Made by a program: the position numbers and the translations under genes | DNA from: an uncultured Alistipes sp. | Lineage (GTDB): Bacteria; Bacteroidota; Bacteroidia; Bacteroidales; Rikenellaceae | Assembly: GCA_944321965.1 (NCBI GenBank) | Contig: CALUNH010000008.1 | Location: 21,820-85,819 of the forward strand | Direction of reading: 5' to 3' | Length of the DNA: 64,000 nt | Shown here: one piece after another, positions 1-7,765 of the stretch | Layout: each line of letters opens with the position of its first letter | Numbering within the stretch: position 1 is the first letter of the stretch | The notes under the pieces: generated by a model | Told to the model about the DNA's origin: nothing | The model's database searches: none | What the model saw: only the letters and a program-made list of their open reading frames with translations

Positions 1-2
1 AG

Positions 3-2693
3 GCAAGCCATGCCTGGCGGTTCGAGTGGAGTGCTGACGGAGCGAGCTGGACGCCGTTCGACAAGGCGTCGGTCGGGGGAGCGTCGGATGCGGTCTGGAA
101 GATCGTGGACTTCACGATTCCCGCGGAGAAGCAGATTCCGGCGGGCGGTACGCTCTGGATCCGGCACTATTGCACGGACGGCTCGTCGGCCAGCACGTCG
201 GCTTCGAATCCAATGGTTGCCTTCCAGACGGGCTTCTGCATCACGAAGGCCACGGCCGATGCGTCGGAAGTTCCGGCCATGGACGACGAGACGATCGTCT
301 TCTCGACGGGCTTCGACGACCTGCGCGATGCCGTGGCGGCCTATATCGATCTGCCGCTCGACTTCATGTCGTCATTCAATGCGGGGGCTTATTCTTTGCC
401 CAAGGAGCACTCCGGCATCGTCGCTTTCGAGGAGTGCTACGCACGTCCGGGCTTCCTGCAGGTCGGATGCGGCGACGAGGCGATTGTTACGCGCTATACG
501 CAGGGTTCCTATACGATCCAACTGGCTTCGCGCTTCGAGGCGATGCGGATTCTGAAGAGCGACCTCAAACTGACGTTCCTGGCGACGGCGATGATCGACG
601 CCTACGGCAAACCGACCGATCCCGGCGTGGTAGTGAAAGTCGATGGTGCGAGCGGCGCCACGGTGGAGGGCGGCGAACTCGAAGGGGTTGCGAACAACGA
701 GTTCAAGCCGTTTACGGTTTATGTCCGCGGGGCGACTCCCGAGACCGAAATCATCATTACTTCAGCTGCGATGACCTCCAGCACGGACGACGTTCGTTTC
801 TTCGTGGATGACATCGTGCTCGCCGTCGAGGGAGAGCCGGAGCGTCCGAGTGCCGACGATCCGGTGAGGACCTCCATCTCGGAGCTTCGGGCCAAGGCGG
901 GGGCTTCGGAAGTGACGGTTTCCGACAATCTTTATATACAAGGTACGGTAGTTTCGGTAGATAACGTTCCGCAAGGTTATTTCGCGGTGCAGGATGACGA
1001 GGCTGGTATCTTCGTCAGCGTTCCGAATCACGGGCTTACGGTCGGCGACCAGGCCGAAGTGGTTGTAAAGGGGGCCAAGCTGGCCAAGGATGCCGACGGG
1101 CTGCTGGTGGTGACTCCGACCGCAGCGACGCAGGTGACCAGGAGCGGAACGGCAACCGAACTGCCTGCCGAGCGTTCGATTTCGGTCGGAGACCTGACGG
1201 CAGGGACCTATGAGGCGATGCGTGTTCTGCTTCCGGAGTCTCAGGTGGTGGATGCCGATCTGTCGAAGACGCTGAGCGGAACGGTCACGCTCGAATTGGA
1301 GGATCAGATAACGACTTATCCGATGAAGACCTATTCCCATGCGACGTTTGCTTCGACGGCGGTGCCGCAGAAGCGGGGCCCGGTAAAGGGTATTGCAGGT
1401 GCGGGCTTTTTACTGCCGGCTGCGGTATCGGATCTTTCGGCGATGAACGGTACCCGTTTCGGCGAGGCGGTCTACGCCATTACGCCGATTTCGGGATTGC
1501 TCAAGGTTTCGATGGCAAATGGAGAGGTTGGTTTCCGAAATGTTACCTATTCGAATAATGTGGTAACTTATTCTTCGCCGGAAGGTTGTACGATCACTAA
1601 GGTCGGAAATGAAGATATTCCCGGTTGTGGATTGACAAATACGGGCTCTGCTACGATTTATGACGGTCGTTTCCTGACTACCGGGTGGGGTGGCGACAAC
1701 TGGCAGGAAAATGGTTTGGTATTTAAAATCAAGGCTACGTCTCGGCTTGTCGGGACACTTCGCTTCGGATTCGGTTTGTTTGCCAATAAGAATGCGAACG
1801 GTTATGTCCCGAAAAATTATAAAATTGTGTGGAGTACCGACAATATGACTTGGAATGAAGATGTTCGGGTTCTGACGGCTCCGTTTACAGGGGAGGGATC
1901 TGAGGTCTTTTCTATTCCCACTACAGCCAACAGCGGCGGTTATAAGATGGCTTACTTCCATGTGCCGGATAGCAAGGCTATTGCCGAAGGAGGCTTTATC
2001 TATATCAAGATCATGCAGGCGGATAATACGACGGCTCTGTATCCCGATCAGGGAATTCGTACAGACGGTCAGCTTCTGTTCCAGCACGGATTCTATTTGA
2101 CGACACATGAGAAAGGTGCTTATTATACTTCGGTATTGCCCTCCGGGGAGAATGTTCTTTTGACCGAAGGTTTTGATGATGCTTATCTGGCTCACGATTA
2201 TTTTATACCTTCGTGGCAAATGTGGACGAATCTCTCAGAGCAATATACGATGCCGGAAGGATGGGATAAGAGCGGAAATGTATACGAAGGAACGGGTTAT
2301 ATTCGTGTTGGGAAAAGCGATACGGATGGTACGAGCAGTATAACGACTCCTGCCTTGGCAGCTTTGGGTGATACTCCGGCTGATGTTACTTTGAAGTTTC
2401 GTATCGGTGTGGGACTGGGTGGAAAAGTTGCTTTTGCCCCTGATCCCTGCACGGTAACAATCACTACATCGGGCGGAGGGAGCGTCGGAACATTGACTCC
2501 CGATCTGACGACTTTGCTGCCACAAGGTGAACTGACCGAAATTACCAATGAAACAGCCCCGGCTTATGAAAATGCTTATCATCGCTGGTACGATGTTTCA
2601 GTTCCCGTGACTGGTGCGACGAAGGATACAAGAATTACGATCGGAGGCACAGGTCGGCATTTTATCGACGACATCGTGATTACGAAGGACTAA
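3..2693 (+). CDS. Large surface or secreted protein with DUF5689-type domain, 5' end outside window
   Basis: The frame is open from base 3, so the start and any signal peptide lie upstream; an internal ATG at 105 is not needed. At least 896 residues are visible. Bases about 880-1440 encode an OB-fold-like segment resembling DUF5689, a domain of Bacteroidetes surface proteins. The rest consists of beta-sandwich-like segments that repeat phrases such as FSTGFDDL, FVDDIVL, TEGFDDA and FIDDIVI, typical of choice-of-anchor/MAM-like jelly rolls in secreted Bacteroidetes proteins. The EEP lipoprotein gene starts 24 bp downstream, so the two are probably co-transcribed. From about base 1500 the coding sequence becomes clearly less GC-rich than its first part and its neighbours. 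Function is unknown; extracellular binding or a nuclease-associated role is only a guess from the neighbour. Confidence 0.72.
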   Translation, partial: ASHAWRFEWSADGASWTPFDKASVGGASDAVWKIVDFTIPAEKQIPAGGTLWIRHYCTDGSSASTSASNPMVAFQTGFCITKATADASEVPAMDDETIVFSTGFDDLRDAVAAYIDLPLDFMSSFNAGAYSLPKEHSGIVAFEECYARPGFLQVGCGDEAIVTRYTQGSYTIQLASRFEAMRILKSDLKLTFLATAMIDAYGKPTDPGVVVKVDGASGATVEGGELEGVANNEFKPFTVYVRGATPETEIIITSAAMTSSTDDVRFFVDDIVLAVEGEPERPSADDPVRTSISELRAKAGASEVTVSDNLYIQGTVVSVDNVPQGYFAVQDDEAGIFVSVPNHGLTVGDQAEVVVKGAKLAKDADGLLVVTPTAATQVTRSGTATELPAERSISVGDLTAGTYEAMRVLLPESQVVDADLSKTLSGTVTLELEDQITTYPMKTYSHATFASTAVPQKRGPVKGIAGAGFLLPAAVSDLSAMNGTRFGEAVYAITPISGLLKVSMANGEVGFRNVTYSNNVVTYSSPEGCTITKVGNEDIPGCGLTNTGSATIYDGRFLTTGWGGDNWQENGLVFKIKATSRLVGTLRFGFGLFANKNANGYVPKNYKIVWSTDNMTWNEDVRVLTAPFTGEGSEVFSIPTTANSGGYKMAYFHVPDSKAIAEGGFIYIKIMQADNTTALYPDQGIRTDGQLLFQHGFYLTTHEKGAYYTSVLPSGENVLLTEGFDDAYLAHDYFIPSWQMWTNLSEQYTMPEGWDKSGNVYEGTGYIRVGKSDTDGTSSITTPALAALGDTPADVTLKFRIGVGLGGKVAFAPDPCTVTITTSGGGSVGTLTPDLTTLLPQGELTEITNETAPAYENAYHRWYDVSVPVTGATKDTRITIGGTGRHFIDDIVITKD

Positions 2694-2717
2694 CCTGAAT
2701 AACTATAAAAAAAAGCT

Positions 2718-3647
2718 ATGAAAACACTGAAGTATCTGCTTTGTGGAATTACAATGTGCGCCCTGGCGTGCTCGTCGAGTAAGGATGACGGACCCGGACC
2801 CGACAAAGGCGAATCGAACACGCTGAAAATAATGTCGTTCAATGTCCGCTACAACAGCGCCAACGATGAGGGCGACACGAACTGGGAGGTACGCAAGGCG
2901 GCCGTCGTGAAGATGATCAACACGGTTCAGCCCGATGTGGTCGGCTTGCAGGAGCCGCGTACGGAACAGCGGACCTATCTGAAAAACAACCTGCCGAACT
3001 ACGGCTATCTGGAGGTTCCCGGAACAGGGGCCGGAACGGGCGGAAACACCTGCCTGATCTATCGTCAGGACCGCTTCACGAAGGTCAACGACGGCTATTT
3101 CTTCCTCAGCCCGACCCCCGACGAGCCCTCCCGCTGCTGGGACGTGGGCGATTCGCAGTGGCGGACTTCGGTTTGGGTTCACCTGAAAGAGAAGGAGACC
3201 GGCAAGGAGTTTTTCTTCCTCTCGACGCACATGCCCGTGCGCACCAATTCCAGCTATCCCAACGAGCCCTATATCCAGGCGCGCATCAACAGCGCCAACC
3301 TCAATGTCGAGCGGATGAAGAAAATCGCGGGCGAATCGGCGATGTGCTTCATCGTGGGCGACATGAACTGTTCGGAGAAGGCCGCCGACGGTTCGGCCAA
3401 CGCCGACGGCGTGCGTGCGCTGAAACCCTACCGGGACTGGATGAAATCGGGTCGCGACATCGCTCCTACGGGGGATGCTTACAGTTTCAACAACTTCGGC
3501 AAGGGAACGGCCGCGCCGAGCCGCAATCTCGACCATATCTTCTACCGTAACGTGACGATGGCCATGTCGTTCCGCACGCTGACCGACAATTACGGGGTGA
3601 AGTATGTTTCCGACCACTATCCGATCCTGCTGACGGTGTTGTTCTGA
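2718..3647 (+). CDS. Endonuclease/exonuclease/phosphatase (EEP) family lipoprotein
   Basis: 309 residues. The N-terminus is a lipoprotein signal ending in the lipobox LAC with the modified Cys at 18, followed by SSSKDD. An acidic stretch after the Cys is characteristic of surface-exported Bacteroidetes lipoproteins. The rest is one EEP (DNase I/sphingomyelinase-like) fold with its motifs in order: SFNVRY, GLQE (metal-binding Glu), THMPV, VGDMN, and a C-terminal SDHYPI carrying the catalytic Asp-His. The substrate could be nucleic acid, a phosphodiester lipid or an inositol phosphate; the sequence does not decide. It follows the DUF5689-type gene by 24 bp, and that family is often found next to EEP proteins. 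Its transcript ends at the hairpin at 3672-3703. Confidence 0.88.
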   Translation: MKTLKYLLCGITMCALACSSSKDDGPGPDKGESNTLKIMSFNVRYNSANDEGDTNWEVRKAAVVKMINTVQPDVVGLQEPRTEQRTYLKNNLPNYGYLEVPGTGAGTGGNTCLIYRQDRFTKVNDGYFFLSPTPDEPSRCWDVGDSQWRTSVWVHLKEKETGKEFFFLSTHMPVRTNSSYPNEPYIQARINSANLNVERMKKIAGESAMCFIVGDMNCSEKAADGSANADGVRALKPYRDWMKSGRDIAPTGDAYSFNNFGKGTAAPSRNLDHIFYRNVTMAMSFRTLTDNYGVKYVSDHYPILLTVLF

Positions 3648-3671
3648 CCCGAAGCACGCTTTTCAGACGAA

Positions 3672-3703
3672 AACCGCCCCGGCTTCTGAAAGCCGGGGCG
3701 GTT
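3672..3703. terminator. Bidirectional terminator between the EEP lipoprotein gene and pflA
   Basis: A perfect 14-bp inverted repeat (3672-3685 with 3690-3703) closes a CTGA tetraloop, with A-rich and T-rich flanks. It lies between convergent genes and so can serve both. Confidence 0.8.
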
Positions 3704-3722
3704 CCGTGTTTTCGGAACGCGG

Positions 3723-4448
3723 TCAGTTGACGATGACCGTCGGGAAGTATTCCCGCAGCAGGGCCGCCGCGCGGTCGAGCTCTTCGGGGGTGTTCTCCCG
3801 CACGTGGCGGAGCTTGTATTCCAGCCCCATCGCCTCGTATTTGTGGACCCCGAGGGTGTGGTAGGGGAGCAGTTCGACCCGCTCCACGGATTTATAACCT
3901 CCGAGACGCTCCCCCAGCGTGCGGATGTCGGCTTCGGCGTCGCTGTAACCCGGAACGAGCACATAGCGCAGCCAGAACGGTTTTCCGTGGGCTTCGAGCC
4001 ACGCCGCCGTGTGGAGCGTCTGGGCGTTTTCGCGCCCCGTGAGCCCCTTGTGGCGTTCGGGATTGGCCTGCTTCACGTCGAGCAGCACCAGGTCCACCAG
4101 CCCCAGCAGCTCCTCGACGGCCGGATTCCATACCCCGCCGTTCGAGTCGAGGCAGACGTGAATCCCCGCCTCCTTCAGCGCCCGGACCAGCGGGACGAGC
4201 GCCGCAGCCTGAAAGGTCGGTTCGCCGCCCGAGAAGGTCACGCCGCCGCGCCGTCCGTAGAAGGGCTTCTGGTCGACGGCCATGCGGAGGATCTCCGAGG
4301 CTTCGGTGGGGGTTCCGCCGCAGGCCTCGATCGTGTCGGGGTTGGCGCAGTAGAGGCAGCGGAAATTGCAGCCCTGCAGGAAAACGACGAGCCGGAGTCC
4401 CGGCCCGTCGAAAGTTCCCATCGATTCGTAGGAGTGTACGCGAATCAT
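3723..4448 (-). CDS. pflA: Pyruvate formate-lyase-activating enzyme (radical SAM)
   Basis: A cytosolic radical-SAM enzyme that abstracts a hydrogen from the C-terminal Gly of PflB to make the glycyl radical. The hallmark CxxxCxxC is visible as CNFRCLYC near residue 25, preceded by the family's GTFDGPGLR segment. GGEP follows the cluster-binding region. The ATG at 4448 is chosen (241 aa; the E. coli protein has about 246). A TTG 30 nt further upstream would add ten residues unlike the family. The gene lies directly downstream of pflB on the same strand, 122 bp away, the usual order. A 7-8 bp hairpin (4554-4571) at the pflB stop could reduce read-through into pflA. Confidence 0.93.
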   Translation of the reverse strand: MIRVHSYESMGTFDGPGLRLVVFLQGCNFRCLYCANPDTIEACGGTPTEASEILRMAVDQKPFYGRRGGVTFSGGEPTFQAAALVPLVRALKEAGIHVCLDSNGGVWNPAVEELLGLVDLVLLDVKQANPERHKGLTGRENAQTLHTAAWLEAHGKPFWLRYVLVPGYSDAEADIRTLGERLGGYKSVERVELLPYHTLGVHKYEAMGLEYKLRHVRENTPEELDRAAALLREYFPTVIVN

Positions 4449-4570
4449 ATCGTTTGATTGTTTGGAATCACCTGTCAATAATCGGGCGCGGAGCCGGATG
4501 GAGGCCGTTTTTGCAGTTTTGGTCCTGCCCCACTACCCTCCCCCGTTCCTAAGAGCGGCTTTTTAAGCCG

Positions 4571-6799
4571 CTACATGCGCTCGTGAAAACTGCGGCTGAT
4601 GACCTCCAGCTGGTGTTCGCGGCTCAGTTTGGTGAAGTTCACGGCGTAGCCCGAGACGCGGATCGTCAACTGCGGATACTTCTCGGGGTGCTCCATGGCA
4701 TCTTCGAGCATCTCGCGGTTCAGGACGTTGACGTTCAGGTGGTGGGCACCCTTCGTGAAGTAGCCGTCGAGCATCGTCACGAGGTTCTCGACCCGCTCTT
4801 CGGGCGTGGGGCCCAACGACTTCGGGACGATCGAGAAGGTGTTCGAGATCCCGTCCTGCGAGTCGCGGTAGCGCAGTTTGGCCACCGACGAGAGCGAAGC
4901 GATGGCGCCGCTCTTGTCGCGTCCGTGCATGGGGTTGGCGCCCGGAGCAAAGGCGACGCCCTTGGCGCGGCCGTCGGGCGTGGCGCCGGTCTTCTTGCCG
5001 TACATCACGTTCGAGGTGATCGTCAGCAGCGACAGCGTCGGGCGGGCATTCTTGTAGACGGGCAGCTTCTTCAGCTCCTCGCTGAAGTAGTAGACCAGGT
5101 CGACGCCGAGGTGGTCGACGCGGTCGTCGTTGTTGCCGAAGCAGGGGAACTCACCCTGGATGTCGAAGCTCTCGGTGAGGCCCATCTCGTTGCGGCGGGG
5201 CGTCACCTTGGCGTACTTGATGGCCGAGAGGGAGTCGAGAGCGATCGAGAGTCCGGCGACGCCGTAGGCGAGGTTGATGCGCGGGTCGGTGTCGACGAAT
5301 GCCATCTGGGCCTTCTCATAGTAGTATTTGTCGTGCATGTAGTGGATGATGTTCATCGCCTCGTTGTAGACGCGGGCGATCTCATGCAGCACCTTCTTGT
5401 AGTTCTGCATCACCTCCTCGAAGCGCAGCGGGCCTTCCGAGAGGGCCGGGATGCCCTTGACCATCACCGTGCCGGTGTTCTCGCAGCGCCCCTCGTTGAG
5501 GGCGAGCAGCAGCGCCTTGGCCAGGTTGCAGCGGGCCCCGAAGAACTGGATCTGGCGGCCGATGTCCTGGTACGACACGCAGCAGGCGATGCCGTAGTCG
5601 TCCGAGTGGCGCACTTCGCGCATCAGGTCGTCGTTCTCGTATTGGATCGAGCTGGTGTCGGACGAAACCTTGGCGCAAAAGTCCTTGAATCCCTGGGGCA
5701 GGTCGGGGCTCCAGAGGATCGTGAGGTTGGGTTCGGGCGAGGGGCCGAGGTTGTAGAGCGTCTGCAGGAAGCGGAACGAGGTCTTCGTGACCTTGGTGCG
5801 GCCGTCGTTGAAGCGTCCGCCGATGGCCTCGGTGACCCAGGTGGGGTCTCCGGCGAAGATGTCGTTGTAGGACTGCATCCGCAGGTGGCGCACCATGCGG
5901 AGCTTGATGACGAACTGGTCGATAAGCTCCTGGGCGAAGGTTTCGTCGATCAGACCGTGGGCCAGATCGTACTCGATGAAGATGTCGAGGAACGACGAGA
6001 CGTTGCCCAGCGACATGGCGGCACCGTCCTGCTCCTTGACGGCGGCCAGATAGGCCATGTAGACCCACTGTACGGCCTCCTGAGCCGAGTGTGCAGGGCG
6101 GCTGAGGTCCAGACCGTAGTATTCGCCCATGGTGCGGATATCCTTCAGGGCCTTGATCTGCTCGGCGACCTCCTCGCGCAGGCGGATGCGGGCTTCGGTC
6201 ATCGGGCCGGTAAGGTTGCGCAGGTCCTGCTGCTTGGCCTCGATCAGGCGGTCGGTGCCGTAGAGGGCCAGACGGCGGTAGTCGCCGATGATGCGGCCGC
6301 GGGCGTAGTTGTCCGGCAGACCCGTCAGGAACCCGAGCGAGCGGAACGAGCGGATCTCTTCGGTGTAGACGTCGAAGACGCCGTCGTTGTGGGTTTTGCG
6401 GTAGTGGGTGAAGATGTCGCGCACCTTTTCGTCGACATCCACGCCGTTCTCCCGGCAGGCGCGCGATACGACGTTGATGCCGCCGAAGGGTTTGATGGCG
6501 CGCTTGAGGAGCTCGTCGGTCTGGAGGCCCACGATCAGCTCATTTTCACGGTCGATGTAACCGGCCTTGTGGGAGGTGATCGTCGAGACGGTCTTGTTGT
6601 CCAGCGAGCGGATGCCGTTGTTCTGACGCTCCTCTTCGAGGGCCTTGAGGCAGAGGTTCCAGATGTGTCGGGTGCGTTCGGTGGGTCCCTGCAGGAACGA
6701 GGCGTCGCCCAGATAGGGGGTGATGTTCGTCTGCACGAAACTCGTGACGTTGATCTCCTTGCTCCAAAGCCCGTCGATGAAGGTTTTGTTCAGTTCCAT
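4571..6799 (-). CDS. pflB: Formate acetyltransferase (pyruvate formate-lyase)
   Basis: 742 residues, full length. It converts pyruvate and CoA to acetyl-CoA and formate anaerobically. The adjacent catalytic cysteines appear as IACCVS, and the glycyl-radical loop as RVSGYAV, placing the radical Gly at about residue 717. The gene is followed by its activase pflA. A TATCTTTG -7 element at 6851-6858 on the same strand gives a leader of about 45 nt. With class I fumarase, malate dehydrogenase and class II RNR in the same window, this fits a strict anaerobe doing mixed-acid/succinate fermentation. Confidence 0.96.
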   Translation of the reverse strand: MELNKTFIDGLWSKEINVTSFVQTNITPYLGDASFLQGPTERTRHIWNLCLKALEEERQNNGIRSLDNKTVSTITSHKAGYIDRENELIVGLQTDELLKRAIKPFGGINVVSRACRENGVDVDEKVRDIFTHYRKTHNDGVFDVYTEEIRSFRSLGFLTGLPDNYARGRIIGDYRRLALYGTDRLIEAKQQDLRNLTGPMTEARIRLREEVAEQIKALKDIRTMGEYYGLDLSRPAHSAQEAVQWVYMAYLAAVKEQDGAAMSLGNVSSFLDIFIEYDLAHGLIDETFAQELIDQFVIKLRMVRHLRMQSYNDIFAGDPTWVTEAIGGRFNDGRTKVTKTSFRFLQTLYNLGPSPEPNLTILWSPDLPQGFKDFCAKVSSDTSSIQYENDDLMREVRHSDDYGIACCVSYQDIGRQIQFFGARCNLAKALLLALNEGRCENTGTVMVKGIPALSEGPLRFEEVMQNYKKVLHEIARVYNEAMNIIHYMHDKYYYEKAQMAFVDTDPRINLAYGVAGLSIALDSLSAIKYAKVTPRRNEMGLTESFDIQGEFPCFGNNDDRVDHLGVDLVYYFSEELKKLPVYKNARPTLSLLTITSNVMYGKKTGATPDGRAKGVAFAPGANPMHGRDKSGAIASLSSVAKLRYRDSQDGISNTFSIVPKSLGPTPEERVENLVTMLDGYFTKGAHHLNVNVLNREMLEDAMEHPEKYPQLTIRVSGYAVNFTKLSREHQLEVISRSFHERM

Positions 6800-6850
6800 A
6801 AGATGCGTTTATTGTTCGTTTTGGGATTAAGATTGTCTTCTTTCGGCGTA

Positions 6851-6858
6851 CAAAGATA
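6851..6858 (-). promoter_or_regulatory. Bacteroidetes -7 promoter element of pflB
   Basis: TATCTTTG on the minus strand matches TAnnTTTG exactly. The start site would be about 45 nt upstream of the pflB ATG. I see no clear -33 TTTG at the usual distance. Confidence 0.65.
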
Positions 6859-6942
6859 GGTTATTTTTTGCATACTGCCGAATTTTACTTACAGATTTGT
6901 ATGAAAAACAGGGAAAATACCTACAATCGGGTATTTCGGGAC

Positions 6943-7126
6943 GGTGCCGGTCCTGAACTCCCGAAGGCCCCCGGAAGCTCCCGGAAAACTTCCCGAATGA
7001 TTCCCGGAGCGGTCCGGGAGAAACTCAGGAAGGTCCCGGAAAATACCCCGAACAGGTCGGGAACAGGCCTCCGAAGAGGTCCCGGCAGCGGATGTGCGCT
7101 GTCCCGGTTTTCGGGAATCCGGGAAA
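6943..7126. repeat. Cluster of short CCCGGA/TTCCCG elements between pflB and the DUF2721 gene
   Basis: The 371-bp gap between the two divergent genes carries promoters at both ends. In its middle are many copies of a short core (CCCGGAA, TTCCCG, CCGGGA) in both orientations. They have no fixed period and can form several alternative small stems. A 96-codon reading frame runs through it (6868-7158, plus) but has repetitive Pro/Arg/Ser composition and no recognisable domain, so I do not call it a gene. Confidence 0.45.
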
Positions 7127-7131
7127 TTGTG

Positions 7132-7139
7132 TACCTTTG
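7132..7139 (+). promoter_or_regulatory. Bacteroidetes -7 promoter element of the DUF2721 gene
   Basis: TACCTTTG lies 31 nt upstream of the ATG at 7171 and matches TAnnTTTG. It supports the ATG rather than the upstream in-frame TTG at 7159. Confidence 0.65.
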
Positions 7140-7170
7140 CGGCATGAAGAACGCTTAATTGAAGACTGAT

Positions 7171-7563
7171 ATGGAAGAACTTACGCTGACGACTCCGGCG
7201 CTGCTGTTTTCGGCCGTTTCGCTGATCCTGCTGGCCTACACGAACCGTTTTCTCTCCTATGCGCAACTGGTCCGCACGCTCAAGGAGCAGTACCACCAGC
7301 ACCCCTCGAAGGTAACGCAGGCGCAGATCGACAATCTCCGCCGCCGCCTCCACCTCACCCGCACGATGCAGGCGCTCGGGGTGTCGAGCCTGTTTCTGTG
7401 TGTGGTGACGATGTTCCTGATCTACGTGGATTTCTTTACGCTTTCGGCCTGGGTGTTCGGTATTGCGCTGCTGCTGCTGATCGCCTCGCTGGGGGTTTCG
7501 ATCTGGGAGATCCAGATCTCGGTCCGGGCGCTGGAGATCCACCTCAAGGATATGGAGAAATAG
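7171..7563 (+). CDS. DUF2721 family small membrane protein
   Basis: 130 residues from ATG 7171. Three hydrophobic segments are visible: ALLFSAVSLILLAYTNRF near the N-terminus, then two adjacent helices around residues 70-90 and 95-115. A basic cytosolic loop (QIDNLRRRLHLTRT) separates the first from the second. This order and the LLAYTNRF motif match DUF2721 inner-membrane proteins, whose function is unknown. It is a single gene with its own promoter at 7132 and converges on the phosphate transporter. Confidence 0.8.
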   Translation: MEELTLTTPALLFSAVSLILLAYTNRFLSYAQLVRTLKEQYHQHPSKVTQAQIDNLRRRLHLTRTMQALGVSSLFLCVVTMFLIYVDFFTLSAWVFGIALLLLIASLGVSIWEIQISVRALEIHLKDMEK

Positions 7564-7704
7564 GGTGCCGGGTCTTTTCCGGGAGACCTGCGGCGTAAAA
7601 AACGAAGATGCTGCGACGTCGCGTCGCTGCATCTCCCACTAACCTGCTTATGTAACCTAAAACCAACTTGTGAAAGCCTCTTCCGGTTTTCACATGACAA
7701 AGAT

Positions 7705-7739
7705 ACGGGGCCGTCATTTCTTTCGGATGACGGCCCCGT
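7705..7739. terminator. Terminator between the DUF2721 gene and the phosphate transporter
   Basis: A perfect 13-bp stem (7705-7717 with 7727-7739) with a 9-nt loop lies 27 bp past the stop of the minus-strand transporter and also downstream of the plus-strand DUF2721 gene. The rest of the gap (7564-7765) shows nothing else. Confidence 0.7.
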
Positions 7740-7765
7740 TACATTCGTGTGAAGCGTGAGGGTTG

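Noticed and set aside
4554-4571. Hairpin at the pflB stop as an intrinsic terminator
   Set aside because: Short stem with a small loop and no T run on the minus strand; pflA downstream is expected to be co-transcribed.
4583-6859. Long plus-strand frame opposite pflB (about 758 codons)
   Set aside because: It is the antisense of pflB, with Val/Gly/Asp-rich translation typical of GC-rich antisense frames.
6868-7158. 96-codon plus-strand frame in the pflB upstream gap
   Set aside because: Its composition is Pro/Arg/Ser-rich because of the CCCGGA repeats, it has no domain, and it contains the promoter of the next gene.
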